Notes under the pieces: generated by a model
The model's input: only the letters and a program-made list of their open reading frames with translations
Database searches by the model: none
Told to the model about the DNA's origin: nothing
Position numbers and translations under genes: made by a program
In this document: positions 9,198 through 16,272 of the stretch, piece after piece
How positions within the stretch are numbered: the stretch's first letter is position 1
Layout of the letters: every line of letters begins with the position of its first letter
Assembly (NCBI GenBank): GCA_003170595.1
Contig: PMZA01000543.1
Location: 1 to 33,298 of the forward strand
Source of the DNA: Armatimonadota bacterium
Lineage (GTDB): Bacteria; Armatimonadota; Zipacnadia; Zipacnadales; FEN-943
Length of the DNA stretch: 33,298 nucleotides
Direction: 5' to 3'

Positions 9198-9204
9198 ACA
9201 AGTC
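9198..9204 (-). promoter_or_regulatory. GACTTGT element, copy 1
   Basis: GACTTGT followed by CCC on the minus strand, about 125 nt before the PrimPol start codon and oriented toward it. It also abuts the plus-strand ATG at 9205. It is one of six copies found in the mobile block. Confidence 0.4.
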
Positions 9205-9447
9205 ATGACCGCGGGGCACACAGCACCGCGCGCACGCCCCGGGGCCACGACCGATATGCAGAGAACTCAAACTACCAAGGGACCAGGTACAGGTAAGTCC
9301 GGGGCGGTGTGCTGCCGCAGAGCACCCGCAAAGGCAAAGGCACTGGACATTCCGGATTGCGGCCCAAACCGCATCCAGGGCCAGCCAGAGCGAACTCTGA
9401 AGAACATTAGTTCGCCCCGACAGAGGCGCCCGCAGGTCAACCCCTAG
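9205..9447 (+). CDS. Small basic hypothetical protein
   Basis: An 80-residue frame with a very good ribosome site: AGGAGG at 9191-9196 lies 8 nt before the ATG, inside a longer purine run. The product is rich in Arg, Lys, Pro, Thr and Gln, with no hydrophobic segment; two adjacent cysteines lie near its middle. It matches no family I recognise. It is divergent from the PrimPol gene and ends in TAG like most small genes of this block. The basic composition would suit a DNA- or RNA-binding peptide, but it could also be a chance open frame. Confidence 0.35.
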   Translation: MTAGHTAPRARPGATTDMQRTQTTKGPGTGKSGAVCCRRAPAKAKALDIPDCGPNRIQGQPERTLKNISSPRQRRPQVNP

Positions 9448-9881
9448 TAACCAGCGTCCCAGCGCAAGGCAGGGCCCGCCGAACGCCGGGTCCGACCATC
9501 CTCAGGACCTTGACCCCCGGGGAACCTCGCCGTGGGACCACAGGGGCGAGTTTGGTGCGCCGGGCCCTGCCATCCAAAGCCAAATCGTGTACAGACGTTT
9601 CATCAGAGTTAGTTTGGCTATTTACGACCTCCGGACCGGGGAGACCCAAGCGGCGGCATGGTTTGAAGTCGCGAATTGCCAGACGTTTCCCCCTCGGCCC
9701 GACCGGAAATTTTCGGGCGCGCAGGATCCTCCGTCGCGGACCTTCGTGGCTGCGGTTTCAGTCGTTCCATGCGAGGCAAGTCGGCTGGGAGAGCCCTAGG
9801 ACGGCAGCGATGCGGCAGCAATGCAACGGCTGACGGGCCTTTTCCAACAAGCTTTCAGATCATCGCATCGTGTCACCGGCG
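9448..9881. other. Intergenic, no supported gene
   Basis: Between the small ORF and the ParB-methylase gene I see no domain on either strand. The long plus-strand frame starting at 9821 only becomes protein-like after 9959. The segment is GC-rich with scattered short inverted repeats and one AT-richer patch around 9600-9630 (TTAGTTTGGCTATTTACG) that might hold a promoter. Confidence 0.35.
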
Positions 9882-9888
9882 CGACTTG
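9882..9888 (+). promoter_or_regulatory. GACTTGT element, copy 2
   Basis: GGCGCGACTTGTCGGG lies 70 nt upstream of the ParB-methylase ATG at 9959 and points toward it. Its flanks (G-C before, C-G-G-G after) resemble the copy at 19752. Confidence 0.45.
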
Positions 9889-9958
9889 TCGGGCTGGTCA
9901 AGGCGGGGTCAGGGCTCGTCCCACCCGCCAGGATCAGAACGACAAGGAGTGGACCAAC

Positions 9959-11326
9959 ATGCAGCAGCATCAAACGAAGGACAAGGATTTGGGCACCGAG
10001 ATGGAACAGACCGGATTAGGCTGCCAACCGGCTGCGCAGAGCCCGGTTGCCCAGAGCACCGAGCGCCGGGAGCCTGAATGGGAAGCCGACGCCCTGCAGG
10101 TTGACAGCATCCGCGTCGGTGAGAGGGCGCGGAAGGACCTCGGGGACACCGATGCGCTTGCTCGAAGCATCGACAAGGTTGGTTTACTACACCCAATCGT
10201 AGTAACCTCCGACCTTCTACTTGTGGCAGGACAGCGGCGGCTGGCGGCTGTTCGGCAGTTGGGATGGACGCATGTTCCCGCCAACATAGCCGCGGATCTC
10301 AACGACGCGCTTCGCTTCGAGCTGGCGAGCCGCGACGAGAACACACAGCGCAAGGACCTTCTGCCCTCCGAGATGTATGCGCAGGCCCAGCGGTTGGAGC
10401 CCCTAGAGCAGGAGGCGGCGCACGGGCGGCACAACGAGCAGGCTAAGGTCAATCTCGGTCTGACCGACAACGCAAACTTTGCGCCGTCGGAGAAGGGCGA
10501 GTCTAGAGCCAAGATCGCTCAGGCCGTGGGGACCAGCCACGGCACCCTCAGGAAGATCGAAACGGTCGTGAAGGCTGCGGAAGAAGACCCCGAGACCTTC
10601 GATCCCATGGTTGCCGAGATGAACAAGACTGGCAAGGTAGACCGAGTCTACAAGAGAGTGCTGAGGTTCCAATCCAGGGAAAAAGCCCTGGCCAAGGTAG
10701 AGGATGGAACGCTACTCGACATGGTGGACCTGCGGGAAGGCGATTTCCGGGAGGTCCTTGTCGACTTGCCCGACGAATCGGTCGCCCTGATCTTCACTGA
10801 CCCGCCCTACGACAAGGCGAGCGTCCCCCTATACGGCGACTTAGCTGAACTGGCTGCCCGGGTGTTGGTGCCTGGCGGCAGTCTCATCACGTATTCCGGC
10901 AGATGTGCCCTGGAAGAGGTCATGCGCCTGCTGGGCCGTCACCTCACCTATTGGTGGCTGGCGGCGGCGAAGCACAATGGGGCGTCCACCCGGATGCCTG
11001 GAAAAAGCGTGTTTGCCGAATGGAAGCCGTTGCTCTGGTATGTCAAAGGGAGCCGGCGCGATCAAGAGTTCGTCTCGGACTTCGTGACTTGCGGGCCGCC
11101 TGGTGAGGGCTTCAAAAAGTACCATGACTGGCAGCAGGACATTATCCCGGCCCAGTATTACGTGGAGCGTCTCACGCAGGAAGGAGAAACGGTGCTGGAC
11201 CCATTCGTGGGATCGGGCACGACGCTTCTGGCAGCCGTTCGGGCAAATAGGTGCGCCGTCGGCGCCGAGATCGATCCGAAGGCAGCCAAGCTGGCCCGGG
11301 TGAGACTCTCCGAGGCCCTCAGTTGA
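9959..11326 (+). CDS. ParB/Spo0J-like domain fused to beta-class DNA (adenine) methyltransferase
   Basis: This 455-aa fusion starts at ATG 9959, with AGGAG 9 nt upstream. Residues about 45-200 form a ParB/sulfiredoxin-like N-terminal domain (LLVAGQRRLAAVRQLGW replaces the usual GERR box, residues 87-103) followed by a helix-turn-helix-like stretch (IAQAVGTSHGTLRKIETV). Residues 250-455 are an N-4/N-6 methyltransferase with motif IV DPPYD (281-285) before motif I DPFVGSGTT (414-422), the beta-class order. DPPY favours N6-adenine methylation. Such fusions occur in phages and plasmids and may protect DNA or mark it for partition or replication control. No restriction endonuclease is adjacent. 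A perfect 15-bp hairpin follows the gene. Confidence 0.87.
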   Translation: MQQHQTKDKDLGTEMEQTGLGCQPAAQSPVAQSTERREPEWEADALQVDSIRVGERARKDLGDTDALARSIDKVGLLHPIVVTSDLLLVAGQRRLAAVRQLGWTHVPANIAADLNDALRFELASRDENTQRKDLLPSEMYAQAQRLEPLEQEAAHGRHNEQAKVNLGLTDNANFAPSEKGESRAKIAQAVGTSHGTLRKIETVVKAAEEDPETFDPMVAEMNKTGKVDRVYKRVLRFQSREKALAKVEDGTLLDMVDLREGDFREVLVDLPDESVALIFTDPPYDKASVPLYGDLAELAARVLVPGGSLITYSGRCALEEVMRLLGRHLTYWWLAAAKHNGASTRMPGKSVFAEWKPLLWYVKGSRRDQEFVSDFVTCGPPGEGFKKYHDWQQDIIPAQYYVERLTQEGETVLDPFVGSGTTLLAAVRANRCAVGAEIDPKAAKLARVRLSEALS

Positions 11327-11404
11327 CAAGGTGGCCTTCGCCTACGGACTGAGGTCTCTGGGCGCGGACTGCGAGCCGGCTGCTGTACATACGACCTCTG
11401 CAAT

Positions 11405-11454
11405 GCTTGCCCGGGCGGCTGGGATGATTATCTGTTAGGGCCGCCCGGGCAAGC
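11405..11454 (+). terminator. Perfect 15-bp stem-loop after the ParB-methylase gene
   Basis: GCTTGCCCGGGCGGC (11405-11419) is fully complementary to GCCGCCCGGGCAAGC (11440-11454) around a 20-nt loop, about 80 nt after the stop codon. There is no following T-run. It is the strongest simple hairpin noticed in the window and most likely ends or protects the transcript; a protein-binding or recombination site is an alternative. Confidence 0.55.
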
Positions 11455-12397
11455 TGCCGGGGTGCGGGTGGAGAGCTTCGAAGCACCGGCCAATAGCGCT
11501 GGCCGGTCGACCGCGCCATTCGACAGGGAAATGCGGCTTGGCGGTGTGGGTTGTCGATGATAGTTCTTGCTCTTGCTAACGCTGGTGCCCCCGGTTGAGA
11601 TAGGAACGCATAAGTCCCTCGGTCGGAAGCCAAACCATGCTGGTACCGACCTGCCCGAGCGGATTTGGCGAACTTGTGCAGATCCACCGTAAGTGCTCGG
11701 GCAACGGCACCCAGGTAATCCTGGATCATTGGCGTAGTCTGTCGGCTCCGGCTGGGAGTTAAGCCGGCAATGGTCCTCTTGCGTCCTCGATGTCGGTGAG
11801 CAGTGTCGCTACTCGTTCCATGTCCCAGGCGCTGTACGGGGGGCGGCCGCGTTGCAGTGGCGGATCGGAAGACTGGAGCCGAGCAGAGCGTGAGGGAAGC
11901 GGGGAAGGGTTTCATTCCAGTTATGTACACCCTAGAATCCTTGCTGGGCAAAAACATGCGTCCTCGGGGAGGGAATTTTTGCTGTCGAACACAAGAGCCT
12001 GAAGAAAGTCTGGTGGCGGGGAGGGAGTTTCCCAAGGCGGGCTTGGCTTTCCCGTCCGTTGGGCTGCCGACCAAGAGACGGCCGCGCGATTGAGTATAAT
12101 GGAAGGTTGCTCCGCGCTGATCGAGGAGATCTGCGAAGCAATGACCGCGGAGCTACAGCGGAAAGCAGTCCTGGAAGCGGCGCCGTAGAGGGCGTCTGGA
12201 AGAAAGTTTCGGATGAGGCAGGAGGCTGGGAAGGCGCTGGCGTAGTTGCAGATCCAGTAGCGAGCGCCCCGATGGTTGGAGCGCCGCAGAGCAGAAGCAG
12301 CTTGTTCGTCGTGCCAGCGCGGGCGCGGCGGGGCATCACAGGGGGACGACGGGGCGGGTGCTGAGCGTGCTGAGCGCCAGCGGCCCAAAGCCTCGGG
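11455..12397. other. Long intergenic segment without a supported gene
   Basis: About 0.9 kb with no recognisable product. A 251-codon minus-strand frame (11319-12074) is Arg/Pro/Ser-rich and looks like a chance frame. From 12099 a plus-strand frame begins with coding-like helical sequence (ALIEEICEAMTAELQRKAV) but is broken by TAG at codon 30 and twice more later, so it may be a decayed gene. TATAAT occurs at 12095-12100 without a clear -35. Tandem GTGCTGAGC copies lie near 12359-12376. Confidence 0.4.
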
Positions 12398-12434
12398 TCT
12401 AAAGGCTCGCCCCAAGCCCCCCTGAACCTTTAGA
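12398..12434 (+). promoter_or_regulatory. Leader stem-loop next to the ribosome site of the primase-helicase gene
   Basis: TCTAAAGG (12398-12405) pairs exactly with CCTTTAGA (12427-12434) around a 21-nt loop. The 3' arm ends one base before AGGAGG (12436-12441), the Shine-Dalgarno sequence for ATG 12449. Folding could affect ribosome access, so this is a candidate translational control element. Confidence 0.45.
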
Positions 12435-12448
12435 TAGGAGGCGTTTGC

Positions 12449-13528
12449 ATGAGCACGACCCTTGAGGACTTGCCTGTCCGGCAGGACGAGCTTGACGAGA
12501 TCGAGCAGTACTGGCGTGAGGATCCGGTGCAGTTTCTCCGCGATCTAGGCCACGACCCCGCCCCTGAAAACGCAGGTGGCGACTCCATCCTCGGCTGGTG
12601 TCCGGCGCATGCCGAGCACAACACCAAGAGCCTGCAGATCAACCTGGCCAGTCACAAACTGCCAGGCTGGTGGACCTGCTACGGCGCCTGTGATCGGCAG
12701 GGGAAAGGTGCCGTTGATCTTGTTCGCGCCATGCTCGAATGGCACGGAGCCAGCGCGGAAGAAGCGACCATCGAGGCCGCCGTCCAGTACATCCGCGACC
12801 ACGTGAGTCTTGGCCAGCCGTTCGTCTCCGACCGAGCCGAAGAGGAACCACAAACTGTCGAAAGGCCGAGCCGCAACCATGATCCTCTGGAGGACGACCA
12901 CTACATCCCGCCGTGTGCAGGCGATGGGTCCAGTCCCACGGGGCGCGCCGTGTGGGATGCCCATCTCGACCTGATGGAGCACGCCAAGGGTGGCGGCTTG
13001 ATCGACGGCATGACGGTACTGGAATACGCTCGCGAACACCGATGCTGGTCAGACGAAGTGATGAAGCGCGCGCTGGTCGGGGTGAAGGACGGCGATCCCA
13101 TGCGCATCCTGTTTCCGGTGCCGGCACTGGACAGCATCTGGCCGCCGGCTGATGCGTATCCTTCGCTTGGACCCAAACCTTCCCCGATGGAAAGACGAGA
13201 CGTACACCCAGTGGCTTGGGGAGATGGACAAGGCGCAGCTTGTCGACTGCCGGCGGCACCGGTGCGACGGCAACCCGACCGACAAGAGCATGCCCTGGAA
13301 GAAAGATGTCCATGCGGTGTGGTACGGCAGGCATCTATGGCGCTCCCCGGAGCCGGACACGATCATCTGGACGGCTGGCGAACCAGACCTGCTCGCGCTC
13401 GTCTCCGCCGGGCTCCCCGAGGGCGTGGAAGCGATCACGAACACATGCGGCGAGGGCACGCTCCCACAAGGCAAGGTGCCCTGGAGCTGGCGGGGCAAGA
13501 CAGTGGTGGTCGTCACCGACTGCGATGA
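12449..13528 (+). CDS. Primase-helicase, N-terminal zinc-finger part (frame breaks near 13130)
   Basis: The ATG is preceded at 7 nt by AGGAGG. The first ~100 residues form a CHC2-type primase zinc finger with C51-x2-H54 and C77-x3-C81 (WCPAHAEH ... WTCYGACDRQGKG), which recognises template during primer synthesis. The frame is coding-like to about LFPVPALD (codon ~228), then turns into Arg/Pro/His-rich nonsense up to the stop at 13528. The continuation of the protein is in the +1 frame (ASGRRLMRILRLDP), so the genuine gene is probably 12449-15080 with a one-base slip between 13130 and 13140. The slip could be a sequencing or assembly error, a real mutation, or programmed frameshifting. The neighbouring element genes are intact, which favours error or programmed shift. 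Confidence 0.65.
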   Translation: MSTTLEDLPVRQDELDEIEQYWREDPVQFLRDLGHDPAPENAGGDSILGWCPAHAEHNTKSLQINLASHKLPGWWTCYGACDRQGKGAVDLVRAMLEWHGASAEEATIEAAVQYIRDHVSLGQPFVSDRAEEEPQTVERPSRNHDPLEDDHYIPPCAGDGSSPTGRAVWDAHLDLMEHAKGGGLIDGMTVLEYAREHRCWSDEVMKRALVGVKDGDPMRILFPVPALDSIWPPADAYPSLGPKPSPMERRDVHPVAWGDGQGAACRLPAAPVRRQPDRQEHALEERCPCGVVRQASMALPGAGHDHLDGWRTRPARARLRRAPRGRGSDHEHMRRGHAPTRQGALELAGQDSGGRHRLR

Positions 13529-15080
13529 CGCGGGGCGCAAAGCCATGAGGAAACGGGCAGATTTCCTTTTCAAGCAGGGCGTAGCCCAGGTGCAATGGGC
13601 ACGGCTTGAACCCGACCGCGTGGACAAGTTCGACCTCACCGATTTCATACGCGAGCTCCCCGACCGCTCCGAAGCCTTCGACGCGATGATGAGCACGGCA
13701 ACGCGCCTTTACTCCGATGCCCAGAGCGACAACGCGGACATTCCCCTGGCGATCCGCAACCTGGAAGAGGAGAGAGACATCGAGTACCTAGACGAGCCCT
13801 GGCTAGCCCGAGGGTATCTCAACATCATCGGCGGACCCAGTTCTCAGGGGAAATCGTGGATTGTGCAGCGGAGCGCCACTGCCTGTCTGGGGTACACCGA
13901 TTTCCCTTCGGGCCATCCGTCGACCGTCAAGGGGAGGGTGCTATGGTTCGACACTGAGATGAGGTTGCCGGTAATGAAGCAGCGCTTGCTGGACGCCGGA
14001 CTCCCTCTTGACGATCCCAACCTGATCTGCCTGGAGGTGCCTGTTCTGGCGGTTGAAGACAAAGGATTACGGTCAGATACGGGCAGCACCGAGCCGCTTC
14101 TGCTTTACAACAAGTGGCATCGGCAGTACGTGAGTAGCATCGTCCGGCAGATTAGGCCCGTCCTAGTCGTCATCGACACCTTCACGGCCGCGATGGGCGA
14201 GTACGAAGGCAAGAACGACAAAGTAGCCGAGGCCATACGCTGGCTCGCGATGCTGGCTCGCGAGTTCAACATTGCCATCATCATCGTCCAGCACGTGAGG
14301 AAGCTCGGCGCCGACGAGGCTGCCGAGGCCGGTGGCGACGAGGACTGGGTCGCACCCCGCCGACCGATGAGGGAGGATCTGCGCGGCTCTGCGACCATCT
14401 ACACCATCACGCCGGTGGTCGTACTGATGTACCAGCCCGTCAAGGACTTTGCCAGGGTTTGGTTGGATAAGGCAACGACGGGCGGGGCTGGCGTCGCGTA
14501 CGGCGTGGACTTTCGGACAGGCAAGGGCAAGCCGCCAATCTTCGGGACTGCGGCGCCCTCTCCATCAGCCGGGGCTCACAACGCCCAGGCAAAGGCCGCG
14601 GCTTGGGTCATTGAACGGCTGAGCCAGCTGGCAGACGGCGAGTGGATCTGGAACGGGGATCTCAAGCGGGAATTCCTGGCGACAGGCATCTGCGGGGAGA
14701 GAAACTACGACGGCGCTCTCGCCGACCTCAAGCGCCAGAAGATCGTGGAGGAAGGCAAGCCAGATCTTCGAGAGAGGCGCGTATTCCTCCGGCTCACCGA
14801 AGCCCACCAAACGAACACCACAGCGTTGCCGGCGAGCGTCGACCAAGAGAAAGGTGGGGGAGATGAAAGCCAACCCCCGGCGGATCCCGAGAAGATAGTT
14901 CGGACGGAAACCACTGGGGTACCCGCCGACTCTGGACCAAGAGAAGAAGTAGTCATGGAAGAACAACAAATCCCTGAACTGCTTGAGGGTCTCACAGAAG
15001 GCTTCCTCGAGATCTCTGGTGAAGACGGACCCGAGAAGGATGAAGGCACCTCGATCCTCTCCGCTCAGGGAGTCCTGTGA
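13152..15080 (+). CDS. Primase-helicase, TOPRIM plus RecA-like ATPase part
   Basis: This frame carries a TOPRIM domain with its Glu in TAGEPDLLAL (E77) and D-x-D in VVTDCDDAGRK (D123/D125), the primase catalytic metals. It is followed by a RecA-like/AAA_25 ATPase with Walker A GGPSSQGKS (227-235) and Walker B VLVVIDTF. A later IIIVQHVRK resembles a sensor or L-region. The architecture (zinc finger, TOPRIM, RecA-like) matches phage and plasmid primase-helicases of the RepA/gp4 style. ATG 13152 has no good Shine-Dalgarno sequence and lies inside the TOPRIM-linker reading (GRRLMRIL), so it is probably not a true start; see the 12449 entry. The last ~120 residues are acidic and Pro/Glu-rich. It ends in TGA, and the TGCAGAC array begins 7 bp later. 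Confidence 0.75.
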   Translation: MRILRLDPNLPRWKDETYTQWLGEMDKAQLVDCRRHRCDGNPTDKSMPWKKDVHAVWYGRHLWRSPEPDTIIWTAGEPDLLALVSAGLPEGVEAITNTCGEGTLPQGKVPWSWRGKTVVVVTDCDDAGRKAMRKRADFLFKQGVAQVQWARLEPDRVDKFDLTDFIRELPDRSEAFDAMMSTATRLYSDAQSDNADIPLAIRNLEEERDIEYLDEPWLARGYLNIIGGPSSQGKSWIVQRSATACLGYTDFPSGHPSTVKGRVLWFDTEMRLPVMKQRLLDAGLPLDDPNLICLEVPVLAVEDKGLRSDTGSTEPLLLYNKWHRQYVSSIVRQIRPVLVVIDTFTAAMGEYEGKNDKVAEAIRWLAMLAREFNIAIIIVQHVRKLGADEAAEAGGDEDWVAPRRPMREDLRGSATIYTITPVVVLMYQPVKDFARVWLDKATTGGAGVAYGVDFRTGKGKPPIFGTAAPSPSAGAHNAQAKAAAWVIERLSQLADGEWIWNGDLKREFLATGICGERNYDGALADLKRQKIVEEGKPDLRERRVFLRLTEAHQTNTTALPASVDQEKGGGDESQPPADPEKIVRTETTGVPADSGPREEVVMEEQQIPELLEGLTEGFLEISGEDGPEKDEGTSILSAQGVL

Positions 15081-15086
15081 TATGAC

Positions 15087-15315
15087 TGCAGAGTGTGCAG
15101 ACCAAGGTCTTCTGATCTTCATTCTCCTTGATATTTCAAGGGATTCAACTCTGCAACCCCTCCTTGCAGACCATTGCAGAGCTTGCAGACCATCTCATCT
15201 CTCTTCCTTGATGGTCTGCAATCTAGGACCTAGATCTGCAAAGGTCTGCAAGACCGATTGCAGACCGGAATTGCCATGCAGGACAAGGGAATTCGGGATG
15301 GTCTGCAGGTCTGCA
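15087..15315. repeat. Heptamer array TGCAGAC/GTCTGCA (candidate iterons/origin)
   Basis: Exact TGCAGAC or its complement occurs at 15096, 15165, 15184, 15214, 15244, 15259, 15301 and 15309; one-base variants are at 15087, 15149, 15175 and 15234. The last two exact copies are 8 bp apart, and most forward copies read TTGCAGACC. In the middle, ATCTAGG-A-CCTAGAT (15221-15235) is a perfect palindrome flanked by heptamers. Chance would give well under 0.1 copy. The array starts right after the primase-helicase stop codon, mirroring the array behind the PrimPol gene. Iteron origin is inferred. Confidence 0.65.
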
Positions 15316-15693
15316 GCTGATTCTTCCAGATCCTCGATCAGATGCTCCTCTCTTCGGATCCGACTCCCGGCTCGAGTCCACTAGTTGCGCGAACCCATCA
15401 GGGAGTCTAGACACGGGCCCTTCTCGTCAACATTCCTCTCCCGGCCACTCACTGCTGTGCCTCGGAGCATTCGTGACCACGATCATCTTCGAAGATCCCA
15501 GAGGAGGACCATCTCAGGCTTGAAGGATTTGGTCTGTCTCCCCATGTTCTTCTCTTGGTCCCACTCGGGCTGTACAGCGGTGGTTTTCGTCGGTGCGCCA
15601 CATAGCCAAAGGGGGCTCCGCGGTTCCTACGATACGGCCGTAGGCCCCTCCCTACACACTCGCAGGGGGCCAATCCCTATGTCCTCCAGCAGG
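15316..15693. other. Intergenic with dense hexamer palindromes and a hairpin
   Basis: No gene is supported. GTCAACA, the heptamer of the other array, occurs at 15426. Six-base palindromes are crowded here: GGATCC 15356, CTCGAG 15371, ACTAGT 15380, TCTAGA 15406 and GGGCCC 15415. CCTACG (15626-15631) pairs with CGTAGG (15639-15644), with AGGGGGC/GCCCCT arms outside. This forms a structured hairpin that could terminate the minus-strand gene ending at 15694. Confidence 0.4.
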
Positions 15694-16137
15694 CTACCTC
15701 ACCGCCCTCAGCCTGACGAAATCCCCGCTGTCCGGCAACCACACACCGGCGAGGACCATGCCGTCAAACTCGACGGTGACTCGGTGTGCCTTACGTACAC
15801 CAAACAGCTGGAACTGGGGTCCGAGTCTTGCCGCCGGCAGGAACTGGTCGCCGGTCCATGTCGTCATCATCGCGCCTCCACCTGGTGTGGGCTGGACGTA
15901 GGGATTGGCGGCACGGTATTCCCGGGTGAGTTCTTGCTCCAGTGCCACCGCGTGTTCGCGACAGAGGTGGACGGTGCTGCCGATGAGTCCCTTAGATGAT
16001 GGCACGCCGATCCGCTCCAGGCAGGCGTTGGTCCGCTGGTCGGTGTTGGCGAAGTAGGCGACATTGCTGCTGCACGGGCTGGGCCTCTCCACTGTGCCAC
16101 ACACATCGCAGGGCGGGCCGCACTTAACTTTGCTCAT
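15694..16137 (-). CDS. Hypothetical protein with N-terminal cysteine cluster
   Basis: A 147-aa product of unknown function. The N-terminus has a C-x3-C-x2-C pattern (KCGPPCDVCGT) and later Cys and His (ACLERIG, HLCREHA), consistent with a small zinc-binding fold. The C-terminal third (HRVTVEFDGMVLAGVWLPD) looks like a compact beta domain. It starts at ATG 16137, exactly 10 nt after a GACTTGT element on its strand, and no Shine-Dalgarno sequence is obvious. It is divergent from the ArdC-like gene across 135 bp. It ends in TAG. I do not recognise the family. Confidence 0.6.
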   Translation of the reverse strand: MSKVKCGPPCDVCGTVERPSPCSSNVAYFANTDQRTNACLERIGVPSSKGLIGSTVHLCREHAVALEQELTREYRAANPYVQPTPGGGAMMTTWTGDQFLPAARLGPQFQLFGVRKAHRVTVEFDGMVLAGVWLPDSGDFVRLRAVR

Positions 16138-16147
16138 GCTTGCCTAG

Positions 16148-16154
16148 ACAAGTC
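16148..16154 (-). promoter_or_regulatory. GACTTGT element, copy 3
   Basis: GGGCGACTTGTCTAGG on the minus strand, ending exactly 10 nt before ATG 16137. It is arranged back-to-back with the copy serving the divergent gene. Confidence 0.55.
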
Positions 16155-16255
16155 GCCCGCTACGCTCGGCCAAGGTGCTCGACCGTCTCGTCCGGTCGGT
16201 GTGTCACAAGAACTGCCCTCAGGAGCCGGTGCTTTCGCCGTGGCCGTTGGCTGGT

Positions 16256-16262
16256 GACTTGT
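16256..16262 (+). promoter_or_regulatory. GACTTGT element, copy 4, overlapping a -10-like box
   Basis: GGTGACTTGTATAGT ends its 7-mer exactly 10 nt before GTG 16273, with the same spacing as copies 3 and 5. TATAGT (16262-16267) lies only 5 nt before the start codon. The transcript could therefore be leaderless if this is the -10 box. Confidence 0.55.
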
Positions 16263-16272
16263 ATAGTAAACC

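Noticed and set aside
12099-12423. Possible decayed gene with three in-frame TAG codons
   Set aside because: The first 29 codons look coding, but no family is recognised and the three stops prevent a firm call.
12545-13696. Minus-strand frames of 160-230 codons opposite the primase-helicase
   Set aside because: Shadow frames; the plus strand has the zinc finger, TOPRIM and Walker motifs.
15289-15420. Cloning-vector polylinker contamination
   Set aside because: The restriction-like sites are interspersed with native heptamers and do not follow a polylinker order I recognise; a read check would settle it.
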